Assembly: GCA_044337015.1 (NCBI GenBank)
Contig: JBIIOJ010000112.1
Span: 1-9,457 of the forward strand
Reading direction: 5' to 3'
Source: UBA4655 sp044337015
Lineage (GTDB): Bacteria; Planctomycetota; Planctomycetia; Pirellulales; UBA1268
DNA length: 9,457 nucleotides
Shown here: positions 1-6,702 of the stretch, one piece after another
Layout of the letters: each line of letters starts with the position of its first letter
How positions within the stretch are numbered: the first letter of the stretch is position 1
The notes under the pieces: generated by a model
Seen by the model: the letters and a program-made list of their open reading frames with translations, nothing else
What the model was told of the DNA's origin: nothing
Databases searched by the model: none
Translations under genes and position numbers: made by a program

Positions 1-12
1 CCGAGACGGCGT

Positions 13-89
13 ATGCAGACAAGCGAAGCAAGGATTGCGGAGCGAAGTCTGCATCCGAGCGAGCGAAGCACAGGATGTGCGTAGCGAGC
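13..89. repeat. Tandem GGA-loop hairpin repeats inside a larger inverted repeat
   Basis: Two related units lie at 22-47 and 62-89. Each begins AGCGAAGCA, continues into a short hairpin whose loop is GGA, and ends in AGCGAA or AGCGAG. The first hairpin is GCAA-GGA-TTGC (28-38); the second is GCACA-GGA-TGTGC (68-80). The stem bases differ but stay complementary, as expected if the fold matters. The first unit is enclosed by a perfect 8-base inverted repeat, ATGCAGAC (13-20) and GTCTGCAT (47-54). No T-run follows, so this is not a classic intrinsic terminator. It could be a REP-like repeat, the 3' end of an upstream transcript, or part of a small RNA. The structure is seen directly; the function is unknown. 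Confidence 0.5.
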
Positions 90-151
90 GTCCGGCGAGG
101 GCATACGGGCAGCCCCGAACCCAGCACGTTTGACCCGCAAGCGCCAGCAGG

Positions 152-180
152 CCGGAAACGCTCTGGTTTCAACGTTCCGG
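152..180. other. Inverted repeat in the leader of the HEAT-repeat gene
   Basis: CCGGAA (152-157) is complementary to TTCCGG (175-180), and inside it GAAAC (155-159) is complementary to GTTTC (166-170). The two pairings share bases, so only one can form at a time. The element ends 42 bases before the ATG at 223, where an operator or RNA leader could sit. I found no convincing sigma-70 promoter nearby: TTGACC at 129-134 has no matching -10 box. Short complementarity of this kind also arises by chance in GC-rich DNA. Confidence 0.25.
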
Positions 181-222
181 GTCCGCTAGTGTTCGCCGCA
201 ATCCGCCTGTTTCGAGTTCACC

Positions 223-915
223 ATGCATCTGCGCTCCACTCGCCTCGCGATTGCTTTGTACGGCTTCGTCGTCCTCGCCGCAGCCTGTGGCTGCGCAGGC
301 TGGGCGCCCTGGAAAGACCCAAAGGAGGCTGCCCGGCTCGCCGAGAAGTACGGGATGACCGCCAAGCAGCGTGTCGCCGACCTGGAAAAGCGGGCCAAGG
401 AAGCGAAGGAAGGAGACGAGGAGAGGCAGGCCGCGTTTTCGCAGGAACTCGGCCAGTTGATCGTGAGCGAACATGACCCTCGGGTTCGGGCGAGCATCGT
501 CGAGATCGCATCGAGATTCGAAGTGCCGGCCGCCAGCGCAGTCTGCGAAGGGGCACTGCAGGATCCCGATCCGCGGGTTCGTTCAGCCGCATGCGACGCC
601 TGGGCCGCCAAGGGAGGCGAGCAGGCCGTGGCGCTCATCGCGACCCGCTGCCGCCAAGAACCCGACGTGGACGTCCGTCTGCGGGCGATCCGCTCGCTCG
701 GGAAACTGAAACAAAAATCCGCGATACCGGTTCTCGCGCAGTCGCTCGAGGATCCCGACCCGGCGATCCAGTATCGCGCCGTCGCGGCCCTCAAGGAGGT
801 CAGCGGCAGGGATCTCGGCAATGACGTGAACGCCTGGCGCGAATGGGCGGCGGCCGACGACGCGACCCGCGATGCCTCCTGGTCGATCGCCGAGACGTTC
901 CGAAGGCTCTTCTGA
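223..915 (+). CDS. HEAT-repeat protein, probable lipoprotein
   Basis: This 230-residue protein starts with a short charged segment (HLRSTR), a hydrophobic stretch at about residues 8-21, and then Cys22 and Cys24 (LAAACGCAGW). That resembles a lipoprotein signal, although the lipobox is not ideal because Leu is at -4 relative to Cys22. Residues 35-75 are rich in Lys, Glu and Ala and look like a charged helix or coiled coil. From about residue 80 there are four HEAT-like repeats with aspartates at the turns: D85-P-R-V-R, D114-P-D-P-R-V-R, D148-V-D-V-R and D177-P-D-P, spaced 29, 34 and 29 residues apart. The family is a protein-binding scaffold (PBS-lyase HEAT type); no catalytic residues are expected. 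The likely location is the cell envelope, facing away from the cytoplasm. The binding partner is unknown. No strong Shine-Dalgarno precedes the ATG. The next gene is also exported, so the pair may share a location, but a 171-base gap separates them. Confidence 0.85.
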   Translation: MHLRSTRLAIALYGFVVLAAACGCAGWAPWKDPKEAARLAEKYGMTAKQRVADLEKRAKEAKEGDEERQAAFSQELGQLIVSEHDPRVRASIVEIASRFEVPAASAVCEGALQDPDPRVRSAACDAWAAKGGEQAVALIATRCRQEPDVDVRLRAIRSLGKLKQKSAIPVLAQSLEDPDPAIQYRAVAALKEVSGRDLGNDVNAWREWAAADDATRDASWSIAETFRRLF

Positions 916-974
916 TCGCTGCCGGGCCGCTCGACCCGACCGGTCAGGAAAGCTGGACGGGCTGGCGGCCCGAG

Positions 975-1004
975 GAAGCCTGGCCGGACCGGCAGGGGGG
1001 CTTC
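975..1004 (+). other. GC-rich hairpin in the 171-base gap after the HEAT gene
   Basis: GAAGCC (975-980) is complementary to GGCTTC (999-1004), with a second inner pairing, GCC/GGC, around 983-993. It sits 60 bases after the stop of the HEAT-repeat gene. There is no T-run downstream (TCGCGG follows), so it is at best a Rho-type or imperfect terminator or an mRNA-stabilising stem. The rest of the 916-1086 gap shows nothing else I can support. Confidence 0.2.
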
Positions 1005-1086
1005 TCGCGGTCGTGGCGTTTCGAGGCCATGGGGTCGATACCACGCTACACGGTATTTCAGACACCCTCCGGCCGCCCGACCCACC

Positions 1087-2865
1087 ATGATTTTTCGCCG
1101 ATCCGCTCCCTCGACCGGGAGTAGCCCGTTGCAGCCAGGACGATCCCGTTCCGTGGCAGCTGCGACCGTGCTCGCCGGGCTCATGGCATTCGTGGCCTGC
1201 GGACGGGCCGCAGCGGAACAGCCCGGGGCATGGCGTCCGCCATTCGCGGGAGGATTCAAGGCGATCTCGAAAGCGCTCGGCGGATCTTCCACGAAGACTC
1301 CGCCGAAGCAGGCGTCACGGCTGCCCCTTCCACCGGATGCCCACGAGGACGATGCACTCGTTTCGCAGCTGCTGAAGAAGCCGATCGGCGAAAATGTTCC
1401 AATCGGGCCGCCGCCGACCGTCGGCAGGAAGCCGTCCACCGAGGAGCGGCCCAAGCTCAAGGAAGAGAAGAAGGAAAAGAGCGTTGCGGCCAAGCCTTCG
1501 GTGTCGAAGCCGAAGGCCCGGATCGAGCCGCCCCAGATCGAGTCGTTCGGCGACCTCGCGACGTTCGCGTCGGCCGTCGGGCAGGCCGCGAAGTCGATCG
1601 CTACCGCGTCGCTCGATCCGGCCTACGGGCGGGTCGCCGCGAAGCCGGTTCCGCCGCCGCGGATGCCCGAACCGCCCACCAAGGCCGTCGCCACGCCCGC
1701 CCCGAAGCCGAAGCAGCCGGCGCCGATGTCCTGGACGACCGAGGGCACGGCCCCGCCGCCGCCGGTGAACGATCGGATGAACCGGCTCAAGCGGCGAATC
1801 GAGCAGGTGCTCGCGACCTACAAGAGGCGGCCGCTCAACACGCAGGACCACACGCCGTGGGAGGTGATGCACAGCTTCCTCGCCTTCGGCATCGGCACCG
1901 ACGTGCGGGTCGGCGGATCGCGGGGCGGGCTCGTCAACGCGATCGGCTGGGTCAACTCCGGAGGCCGCTGTCGCGGCCAGTCGATGCTCGCGTCGCAGGA
2001 GGGCAGGGTCGTGGCGATCAAGGGCGTCGGTCTGCAGGGACACTCGGCGCAATACCTCGCCGTCCTCGCCCAATGCCGCGTGGCGGCCAACTCGCCGCTG
2101 ACGCCGCAGCGGCAGTCGTTCACCGTCGCCGACCTCATCGAGCAGGAGAAGCTCGACTGCAAGTCGAAGACAGAACTGACGTTCGCCCTGATCTCGCTGG
2201 CGCACTACCTGCCCACCGACGCGACGTGGACGGCCCGCGACGGCCAGCCCTGGTCGCTCGAGCGGCTCGTCGCGGAGGAACTGGAGCAGCCGATCCGCGG
2301 CGCTCCGTGCGGCGGCACGCACCGCCTCTTCGGGCTTGCCTACGGCTGCCAGCGGCGACTGCGGGCCACCGGGTCGCTCGAGGGTACCTACGCCCGCGCC
2401 GACGCGTTCGTCCGCGAGTACCAGCTCATGACGCTCACGAAACTCCAGAACGCCGACGGATCCTTTAGCACGGAGTGGTACAAGTTCCCGACCGCGCAGA
2501 ACCGCGAGGACGACATCGACCGCAAGATCCAGACGACCGGGCACATGCTCGAATGGCTGGTCGCCTCGCTCGACCAGGACTCGCTCTACCACGCTCGCGT
2601 CACGCGGGCGGTCGAGTTCCTCGCCTGGGCGCTCGCCAGCGAGCCCAACCGCGAATGGGCCATCGGTCCGATGTGCCACGCGCTCCATGCCCTGTCGGTC
2701 TACCAGGAGCGGGTCTGGGGAACCGTCATGCCGGGAGCGGTCGCGGCCTTCAAGGGGCCGATGAAGGCGGCCGCGTCCCCGGAAGTGCAGGTCGCGGGGG
2801 CGCCGGAGAAGCCTTCCGACGAGGGCAAGCCTTCCACCGGAACGAAGCAGCGGGTCCGACGATGA
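1087..2865 (+). CDS. Secreted protein with alpha/alpha-toroid-like C-terminal domain, function unknown
   Basis: I do not recognise a named family for this 592-residue protein. The N-terminus (RR at 4-5, more Arg at 19 and 21, hydrophobic core 23-38, then AAA|EQ with likely cleavage after residue 43) reads as a signal peptide. Residues 75-225 form a low-complexity linker rich in Pro, Lys, Ala and Glu. The C-terminal 350 residues are mostly helical and hold motifs of the toroid type: QNADGSFSTEW at 454-464 resembles the QW motif of terpene cyclases and related barrels. CGGTH (408-412) and TGHMLEW (His486, Glu489) look like conserved pocket residues. Several cysteines in the exported part could form disulfides. 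Terpene cyclase activity is unlikely because no DDTA- or DXDD-like catalytic motif is seen; a periplasmic glycan- or protein-binding role is equally possible. The ATG at 1087 keeps the signal peptide complete. The diadenylate cyclase gene starts 69 bases downstream. Confidence 0.85.
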   Translation: MIFRRSAPSTGSSPLQPGRSRSVAAATVLAGLMAFVACGRAAAEQPGAWRPPFAGGFKAISKALGGSSTKTPPKQASRLPLPPDAHEDDALVSQLLKKPIGENVPIGPPPTVGRKPSTEERPKLKEEKKEKSVAAKPSVSKPKARIEPPQIESFGDLATFASAVGQAAKSIATASLDPAYGRVAAKPVPPPRMPEPPTKAVATPAPKPKQPAPMSWTTEGTAPPPPVNDRMNRLKRRIEQVLATYKRRPLNTQDHTPWEVMHSFLAFGIGTDVRVGGSRGGLVNAIGWVNSGGRCRGQSMLASQEGRVVAIKGVGLQGHSAQYLAVLAQCRVAANSPLTPQRQSFTVADLIEQEKLDCKSKTELTFALISLAHYLPTDATWTARDGQPWSLERLVAEELEQPIRGAPCGGTHRLFGLAYGCQRRLRATGSLEGTYARADAFVREYQLMTLTKLQNADGSFSTEWYKFPTAQNREDDIDRKIQTTGHMLEWLVASLDQDSLYHARVTRAVEFLAWALASEPNREWAIGPMCHALHALSVYQERVWGTVMPGAVAAFKGPMKAAASPEVQVAGAPEKPSDEGKPSTGTKQRVRR

Positions 2866-2921
2866 GGCTTTCCGTCCGTTGCTTGATGCCCTGAACCGAA
2901 CGCCGTAGGCTTGGCTCGCAC

Positions 2922-2927
2922 GAGGAG
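2922..2927 (+). promoter_or_regulatory. Ribosome binding site that sets the diadenylate cyclase start
   Basis: GAGGAG lies seven bases before the ATG at 2935, a good Shine-Dalgarno in sequence and spacing. It favours this ATG over the in-frame TTG at 2911, which has no such site and would add eight non-conserved residues. Confidence 0.65.
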
Positions 2928-2934
2928 CGAGGCG

Positions 2935-3864
2935 ATGGCCACGGTGGAGCAGACAGACCAGTTCGAGCACCTGCTGGAGGCGGGCACGCGTCTGTTCGAG
3001 TCGAACGCGTCCGACGCGATGCTGCTCCTGGTCGACCACGCGCTCGACTGGGAGAAGGTCCGGTCCGCGACGGGCTCCGCGCCGCTTCTCGTGGCCGCCG
3101 ACGAGGAGCCGCACCTCGAGGGCGCCGCGGCCCACGGGCTCAAGCCGCTCGTGCTCGACGTCCCCGGGCTCCCGGTGCAGGAGCGGCTCGCCCAGGCCCT
3201 GCTCGAATGCGTCGCGGCGGAGATCATCCCGCCGGAAGCGGAGGTGGTGGCGATCTACAGCGGATTCGAAGCCGGCTCGCTCGACAGCGTGAGCGTCGTC
3301 CGCCTCGAGGAGCACCTCGGCCAGCTCACGAGCCGCGACCTCAGGAACCTCGAGACGAAGGTGCCTCTCGAAACGCTCAAGCTCGTGGTCGACCTCGCCG
3401 TCGAGATCGGCCGCGAGGGCCGCGAGGGGAAGCCCGTCGGCACGCTCTTCGTCGTCGGCGACACTCGGAAGGTCATGCAGTCGAGCCACTCGGTCGGCTT
3501 CGACCCCGTCCGAGGCTACAGCCGCCTGGAGCGGCGGCTGACCGACCCGCGGGTACGGGAAGGCATCAAGGAGATCGCCCAGCTCGACGGCGCGTTCGTC
3601 GTCAACGCCGACGGCACGGTCGAGGCGGCGGCCCGGTACATCGACGCCTCGGCGGAGAACGTGTCGGTCGCGAAGGGTCTCGGCGCGAGGCACTGGGCGG
3701 CGGCGGCCGTCACGCGGCGGACGCGGAGCGTGGCCGTGGCCGTCAGCGAGACCAACGGCACGGTGCGGATCTTCCAGAACGGCGAGACCGTGCTGCGGAT
3801 CGAACCCTTCCGCCGGGCGATGAAGTGGAAGGACTTCGAGTACGAGCCTCCGAGCGGCGACTGA
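2935..3864 (+). CDS. Diadenylate cyclase (c-di-AMP synthase), DacZ-like with DisA_N domain
   Basis: This 309-residue soluble protein should join two ATP molecules into cyclic di-AMP. The C-terminal half carries the DAC (DisA_N) signature: GTLFVVGD at 169-176, LDGAFVV with the metal-binding D218-G219-A220, then GLGARHW with R252-H253-W254, and VSETNGTVRIF. In well-studied DAC enzymes the second motif is RHR; here the third residue is Trp. Residues 1-150 form an alpha/beta region with strands such as AEVVAIYSG, resembling the pyruvate-kinase C-terminal-like domain of archaeal DacZ enzymes. There is no membrane segment, unlike CdaA/DacA, and no helix-hairpin-helix DNA-binding C-terminus, unlike Bacillus DisA. 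polA begins 36 bases downstream, so co-transcription is likely. The family assignment comes from motifs recalled, not from a search. Activity is inferred, and the product could be regulated through the N-terminal domain. Confidence 0.88.
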   Translation: MATVEQTDQFEHLLEAGTRLFESNASDAMLLLVDHALDWEKVRSATGSAPLLVAADEEPHLEGAAAHGLKPLVLDVPGLPVQERLAQALLECVAAEIIPPEAEVVAIYSGFEAGSLDSVSVVRLEEHLGQLTSRDLRNLETKVPLETLKLVVDLAVEIGREGREGKPVGTLFVVGDTRKVMQSSHSVGFDPVRGYSRLERRLTDPRVREGIKEIAQLDGAFVVNADGTVEAAARYIDASAENVSVAKGLGARHWAAAAVTRRTRSVAVAVSETNGTVRIFQNGETVLRIEPFRRAMKWKDFEYEPPSGD

Positions 3865-3900
3865 CGCCGCCCGGAACGACCTCGGGGCTCCCTGCACGAC

Positions 3901-6702
3901 ATGAAGGCCGCCACTAAGACCCTGTTTCCAGCGGCCCTGTTCCCCGCCGAAGCGGCCGACGATTCGACGCCTGCGTCAGCCGATCTCCGGGGGAAGACCG
4001 TGTTCGTGGTCGACGTGCTCTCCCGCGTCTACCAGCTCTTCCACGCGCTCCCCGAGATGACCAGTCCGCAGGGGACGCCCGTCTCCGCCGTGTTCGGATT
4101 CGCCCGCGACCTGCTCGACGTCCTCGAGAAGCGCCGGCCGGACTACGTCTTCTGCGCGCTCGACGCGCCGGGGCCGACGTTTCGCCACGAGCAGTTCGCG
4201 GACTACAAGGCGACGCGGGCGGCGATGCCGGAGGACCTCGTGCCGCAGATCGATCTCGTCCGCAGGCTCGTCGCGGTCATGCGGATCCCGCTTTTGGAGG
4301 TGGCCGGCTACGAGGCCGACGACGTGCTCGCGACCATCGCCACGATCTCGGCCTCCGCCGGCGCGGAGTGCACGCTCGCCACGAGCGACAAGGACGCCCG
4401 ACAGCTGCTCGGGCCGCACGTGAAGCTCCTCAATTTGCGGACGGGCGAGCCATTCGGGGAGGCGGAGTTGCTGGCGGAATGGGGCATCCGACCTGGGCAG
4501 GTCGTCGATTTCCTCGCCCTCGTCGGCGACGCGGTCGACAACGTCCCCGGCGTGCCGCTCATCGGACCGAAAATCGCGTCGGAACTCCTCGGCCGGTTCG
4601 GCACGCTCGACGAGGTGCTCGCCCACGCTGACGAGGTGTCCGGCAAGAAACGCGCCGAGAACCTGCGGACCCACGGGTCGACCGCCCTCGCGGGCCGACG
4701 GCTCGTGGAACTCCATCGCGAGGTGCCGGTCACGATTCCCTGGAAGGCGGCCCACCGGCCTTCGCCCGACGCACCGGGGCTCGTCGAGTTCTTCCGCGAG
4801 ATGGGGTTCAAGAGCCTGCTCGAGAAGGCGAAGGTTATCGCGGCCTCGCAGGCCGGGCCGGGCGAGCCGGCGGCCGCGTCCGCCGGGGCCGACGCGGAGG
4901 TTCCCACGGCCGGCCACGCCGCTCCGCGGTTCGACACGATCGCCGACGACGCGGCCCTCGCCGCGCTCGCCGAGAGCATCCGACTGGCAGGCACAGTCAC
5001 GATCGGCGCCGCGAAGCCCTCTTCCGCGGGCTTGATGGATCCACCCGTCGGCATCGCGACGCACGACGAGGCGGGCGTCCACTTCGTGCCGGCCCCGCTC
5101 TGCGTCGAAGATGCCGGCCCGGGGGCCAGGCGGTTTCGCGAACTGCTCGCCGATCCGGCGGTGGTCGTCCGCGGACACGACCTCAAGCGACAGGCGGTCT
5201 GGCTGCGCGCGATCGGCATCGAGCTCGACGGGCTCGGCTTCGACACGCTCGTCGCGGCCTACCTGCTCGATGCGGGGGAGCGCAACCACACGCTCGTCGA
5301 GATAGCGGCGAGGCACGCGGGACTGCCGGAAGGGGGTGGCGACGCCGCGGCGGTCGAACGGCCGGCCGACGCACCCGCCGCCGCGACCGCCGTCTCGCTC
5401 GCGGCGGCCGTCGCCGGAGGGCTCGAGGCCGGGCTGGAGGCGGCGGGACTCGCGAAGCTCTTCCGTGAGGTGGAGATGCCGCTCGTGGCGGTGCTCGCCG
5501 GCATGGAGTGGGAGGGCGTGAGGATCGACGTGCCGCTGCTCGATCGGCTCTCGGGAAGGTACGCGGAGCGGATCGCGACGCTCGAGCAGGAGATCCACGG
5601 CCTCGCCGGCCACCCGTTCGCGATCGCATCCCCCGTGCAGGTCCGCAAGGTGCTCTTCGACGAGCTCGGCCTGCCGGTGGTCAAGCGGACGAAGACCGGC
5701 CCGAGCACCGACGCCGAGGTGCTCGAGGAGCTCGCGCCGCTCCATCCGCTCCCCGCGAAACTGCTCGAGCACCGCCAGTACGCGAAGCTCAAGAGCACCT
5801 ACGTCGACGCGCTCCCGAAGCTCGTCGAGCCGACGAGCGGCCGCATCCACACGTCGTTCAACCAGACCGTCACCGCCACCGGCCGGCTCTCGTCGAGCGA
5901 CCCGAACCTGCAGAACATCCCGATCCGCACCCGCGAGGGACGCGAGATCCGCGCCGCGTTCCTGCCGCGGCGGGACGACTGGCGGTTCGTATCGGCCGAC
6001 TACTCGCAGATCGAACTGCGTATCCTCGCCCACCTCTCCCACGACGCCGCGATGAAGGAGGCGTTCGCGAAGGGGGAGGACATCCACACCCGCACGGCCA
6101 TCGCCGTCTTCTCCGCCACCGCCGACGAGGTCACGCCCGAGATGCGGCGGATCGCAAAGGCGGTGAACTTCGGCATTCTCTACGGACAGAGCGGCTTCGG
6201 CCTCGCGAAGGCGCTCTCCATCACGCCGCTCGAGGCCGCGGCCTTCCGCACGAACTACTTCCGCACGTTTGCGGGCGCGGCCGCCTTCATGGACGACCTG
6301 CTCGACCGCTGTCTCGCCGACGGTCATGTGACGACGATCCTCGGTCGCCGCCGGTCGATCGCCGGCGTGCGGCCCAGGGAGCGGCGACGGGATGCGTCCG
6401 GCACCTTCTCGCTGACCTTGCCCGAGCGGACCGCGATCAACACGGCCGTGCAGGGCTCGGCGGCGGACCTGATCAAGCTCGCGATGCTGCGGGTGGAGCG
6501 GGCGGTCCGCGCGGCGGGGTCGCCGGCGCGGCTCGTGCTGCAGATCCACGACGAGCTCGTGCTCGAGTCGCCCGAGGCGGACGTGCCGCAGATCAGCCGG
6601 ATCGTGGCCGACGAGATGCGCTCGGCGATGCAGCTCGACGTGCCGCTCGAGGTTTCCGTGAGCCACGGCCGCACCTGGGACGACTGCGGGGATCCGGCAT
6701 GA
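3901..6702 (+). CDS. polA: DNA polymerase I (5' nuclease and polymerase; proofreading domain degenerate)
   Basis: The 933-residue enzyme fills gaps and removes RNA primers in replication and repair. The 5' nuclease (about 33-300) has Asp38 in FVVD, the metal-binding EADD of GYEADDVLAT, TSDKD and GDAVDNVPGVPLIGPK. The polymerase (about 520-930) has TATGRLSSSDPNLQNIP, motif A DYSQIELR with Asp700, motif B with Lys753 and Phe757 (RRIAKAVNFGILYG), and motif C QIHDELV with His883 and Asp884. The middle 3'-5' exonuclease fold is present but has lost its metal ligands: the DxE of Exo I is replaced by Gly-Ala-Ala (about 369-371), the Exo II Asp by Gln431, and no Exo III Asp is found in the Ala-rich stretch before the polymerase. 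Proofreading should be absent, as in Taq and Bacillus enzymes. About 30 residues precede the nuclease core. The start lacks a clear Shine-Dalgarno. Length is typical of the family. Confidence 0.97.
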   Translation: MKAATKTLFPAALFPAEAADDSTPASADLRGKTVFVVDVLSRVYQLFHALPEMTSPQGTPVSAVFGFARDLLDVLEKRRPDYVFCALDAPGPTFRHEQFADYKATRAAMPEDLVPQIDLVRRLVAVMRIPLLEVAGYEADDVLATIATISASAGAECTLATSDKDARQLLGPHVKLLNLRTGEPFGEAELLAEWGIRPGQVVDFLALVGDAVDNVPGVPLIGPKIASELLGRFGTLDEVLAHADEVSGKKRAENLRTHGSTALAGRRLVELHREVPVTIPWKAAHRPSPDAPGLVEFFREMGFKSLLEKAKVIAASQAGPGEPAAASAGADAEVPTAGHAAPRFDTIADDAALAALAESIRLAGTVTIGAAKPSSAGLMDPPVGIATHDEAGVHFVPAPLCVEDAGPGARRFRELLADPAVVVRGHDLKRQAVWLRAIGIELDGLGFDTLVAAYLLDAGERNHTLVEIAARHAGLPEGGGDAAAVERPADAPAAATAVSLAAAVAGGLEAGLEAAGLAKLFREVEMPLVAVLAGMEWEGVRIDVPLLDRLSGRYAERIATLEQEIHGLAGHPFAIASPVQVRKVLFDELGLPVVKRTKTGPSTDAEVLEELAPLHPLPAKLLEHRQYAKLKSTYVDALPKLVEPTSGRIHTSFNQTVTATGRLSSSDPNLQNIPIRTREGREIRAAFLPRRDDWRFVSADYSQIELRILAHLSHDAAMKEAFAKGEDIHTRTAIAVFSATADEVTPEMRRIAKAVNFGILYGQSGFGLAKALSITPLEAAAFRTNYFRTFAGAAAFMDDLLDRCLADGHVTTILGRRRSIAGVRPRERRRDASGTFSLTLPERTAINTAVQGSAADLIKLAMLRVERAVRAAGSPARLVLQIHDELVLESPEADVPQISRIVADEMRSAMQLDVPLEVSVSHGRTWDDCGDPA

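Noticed and set aside
75..476. 133-codon + strand frame starting in the repeats
   Set aside because: It begins inside the hairpin repeats, overlaps the HEAT-repeat gene in another frame, and its protein is Arg/Gly/Pro-rich with no domain.
843..1124. 93-codon frame across the gap after the HEAT gene
   Set aside because: It overlaps both neighbouring genes out of frame, has no Shine-Dalgarno and no recognisable sequence.
2911..2934. TTG start for the diadenylate cyclase
   Set aside because: ATG 2935 has GAGGAG at a proper distance; the added eight residues are charged and unlike family N-termini.
2866..2934. Promoter before the diadenylate cyclase (TTGCTT with TAGGCT)
   Set aside because: The spacing is 21 bases and the -10 match is poor; the gap holds only the ribosome binding site with confidence.
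1315..3897. Antisense open frame of 860 codons
   Set aside because: It runs opposite three well-supported + strand features, its protein is dominated by Arg, Gly, Leu and Asp with no recognisable domain, and long antisense frames are expected in DNA with GC-rich third positions.
3976..6666. Antisense open frame of 896 codons opposite polA
   Set aside because: It mirrors the polA coding frame almost exactly, shows only Arg/Glu/Val/His-rich low-complexity sequence, and disappears if polA is real, which it plainly is.
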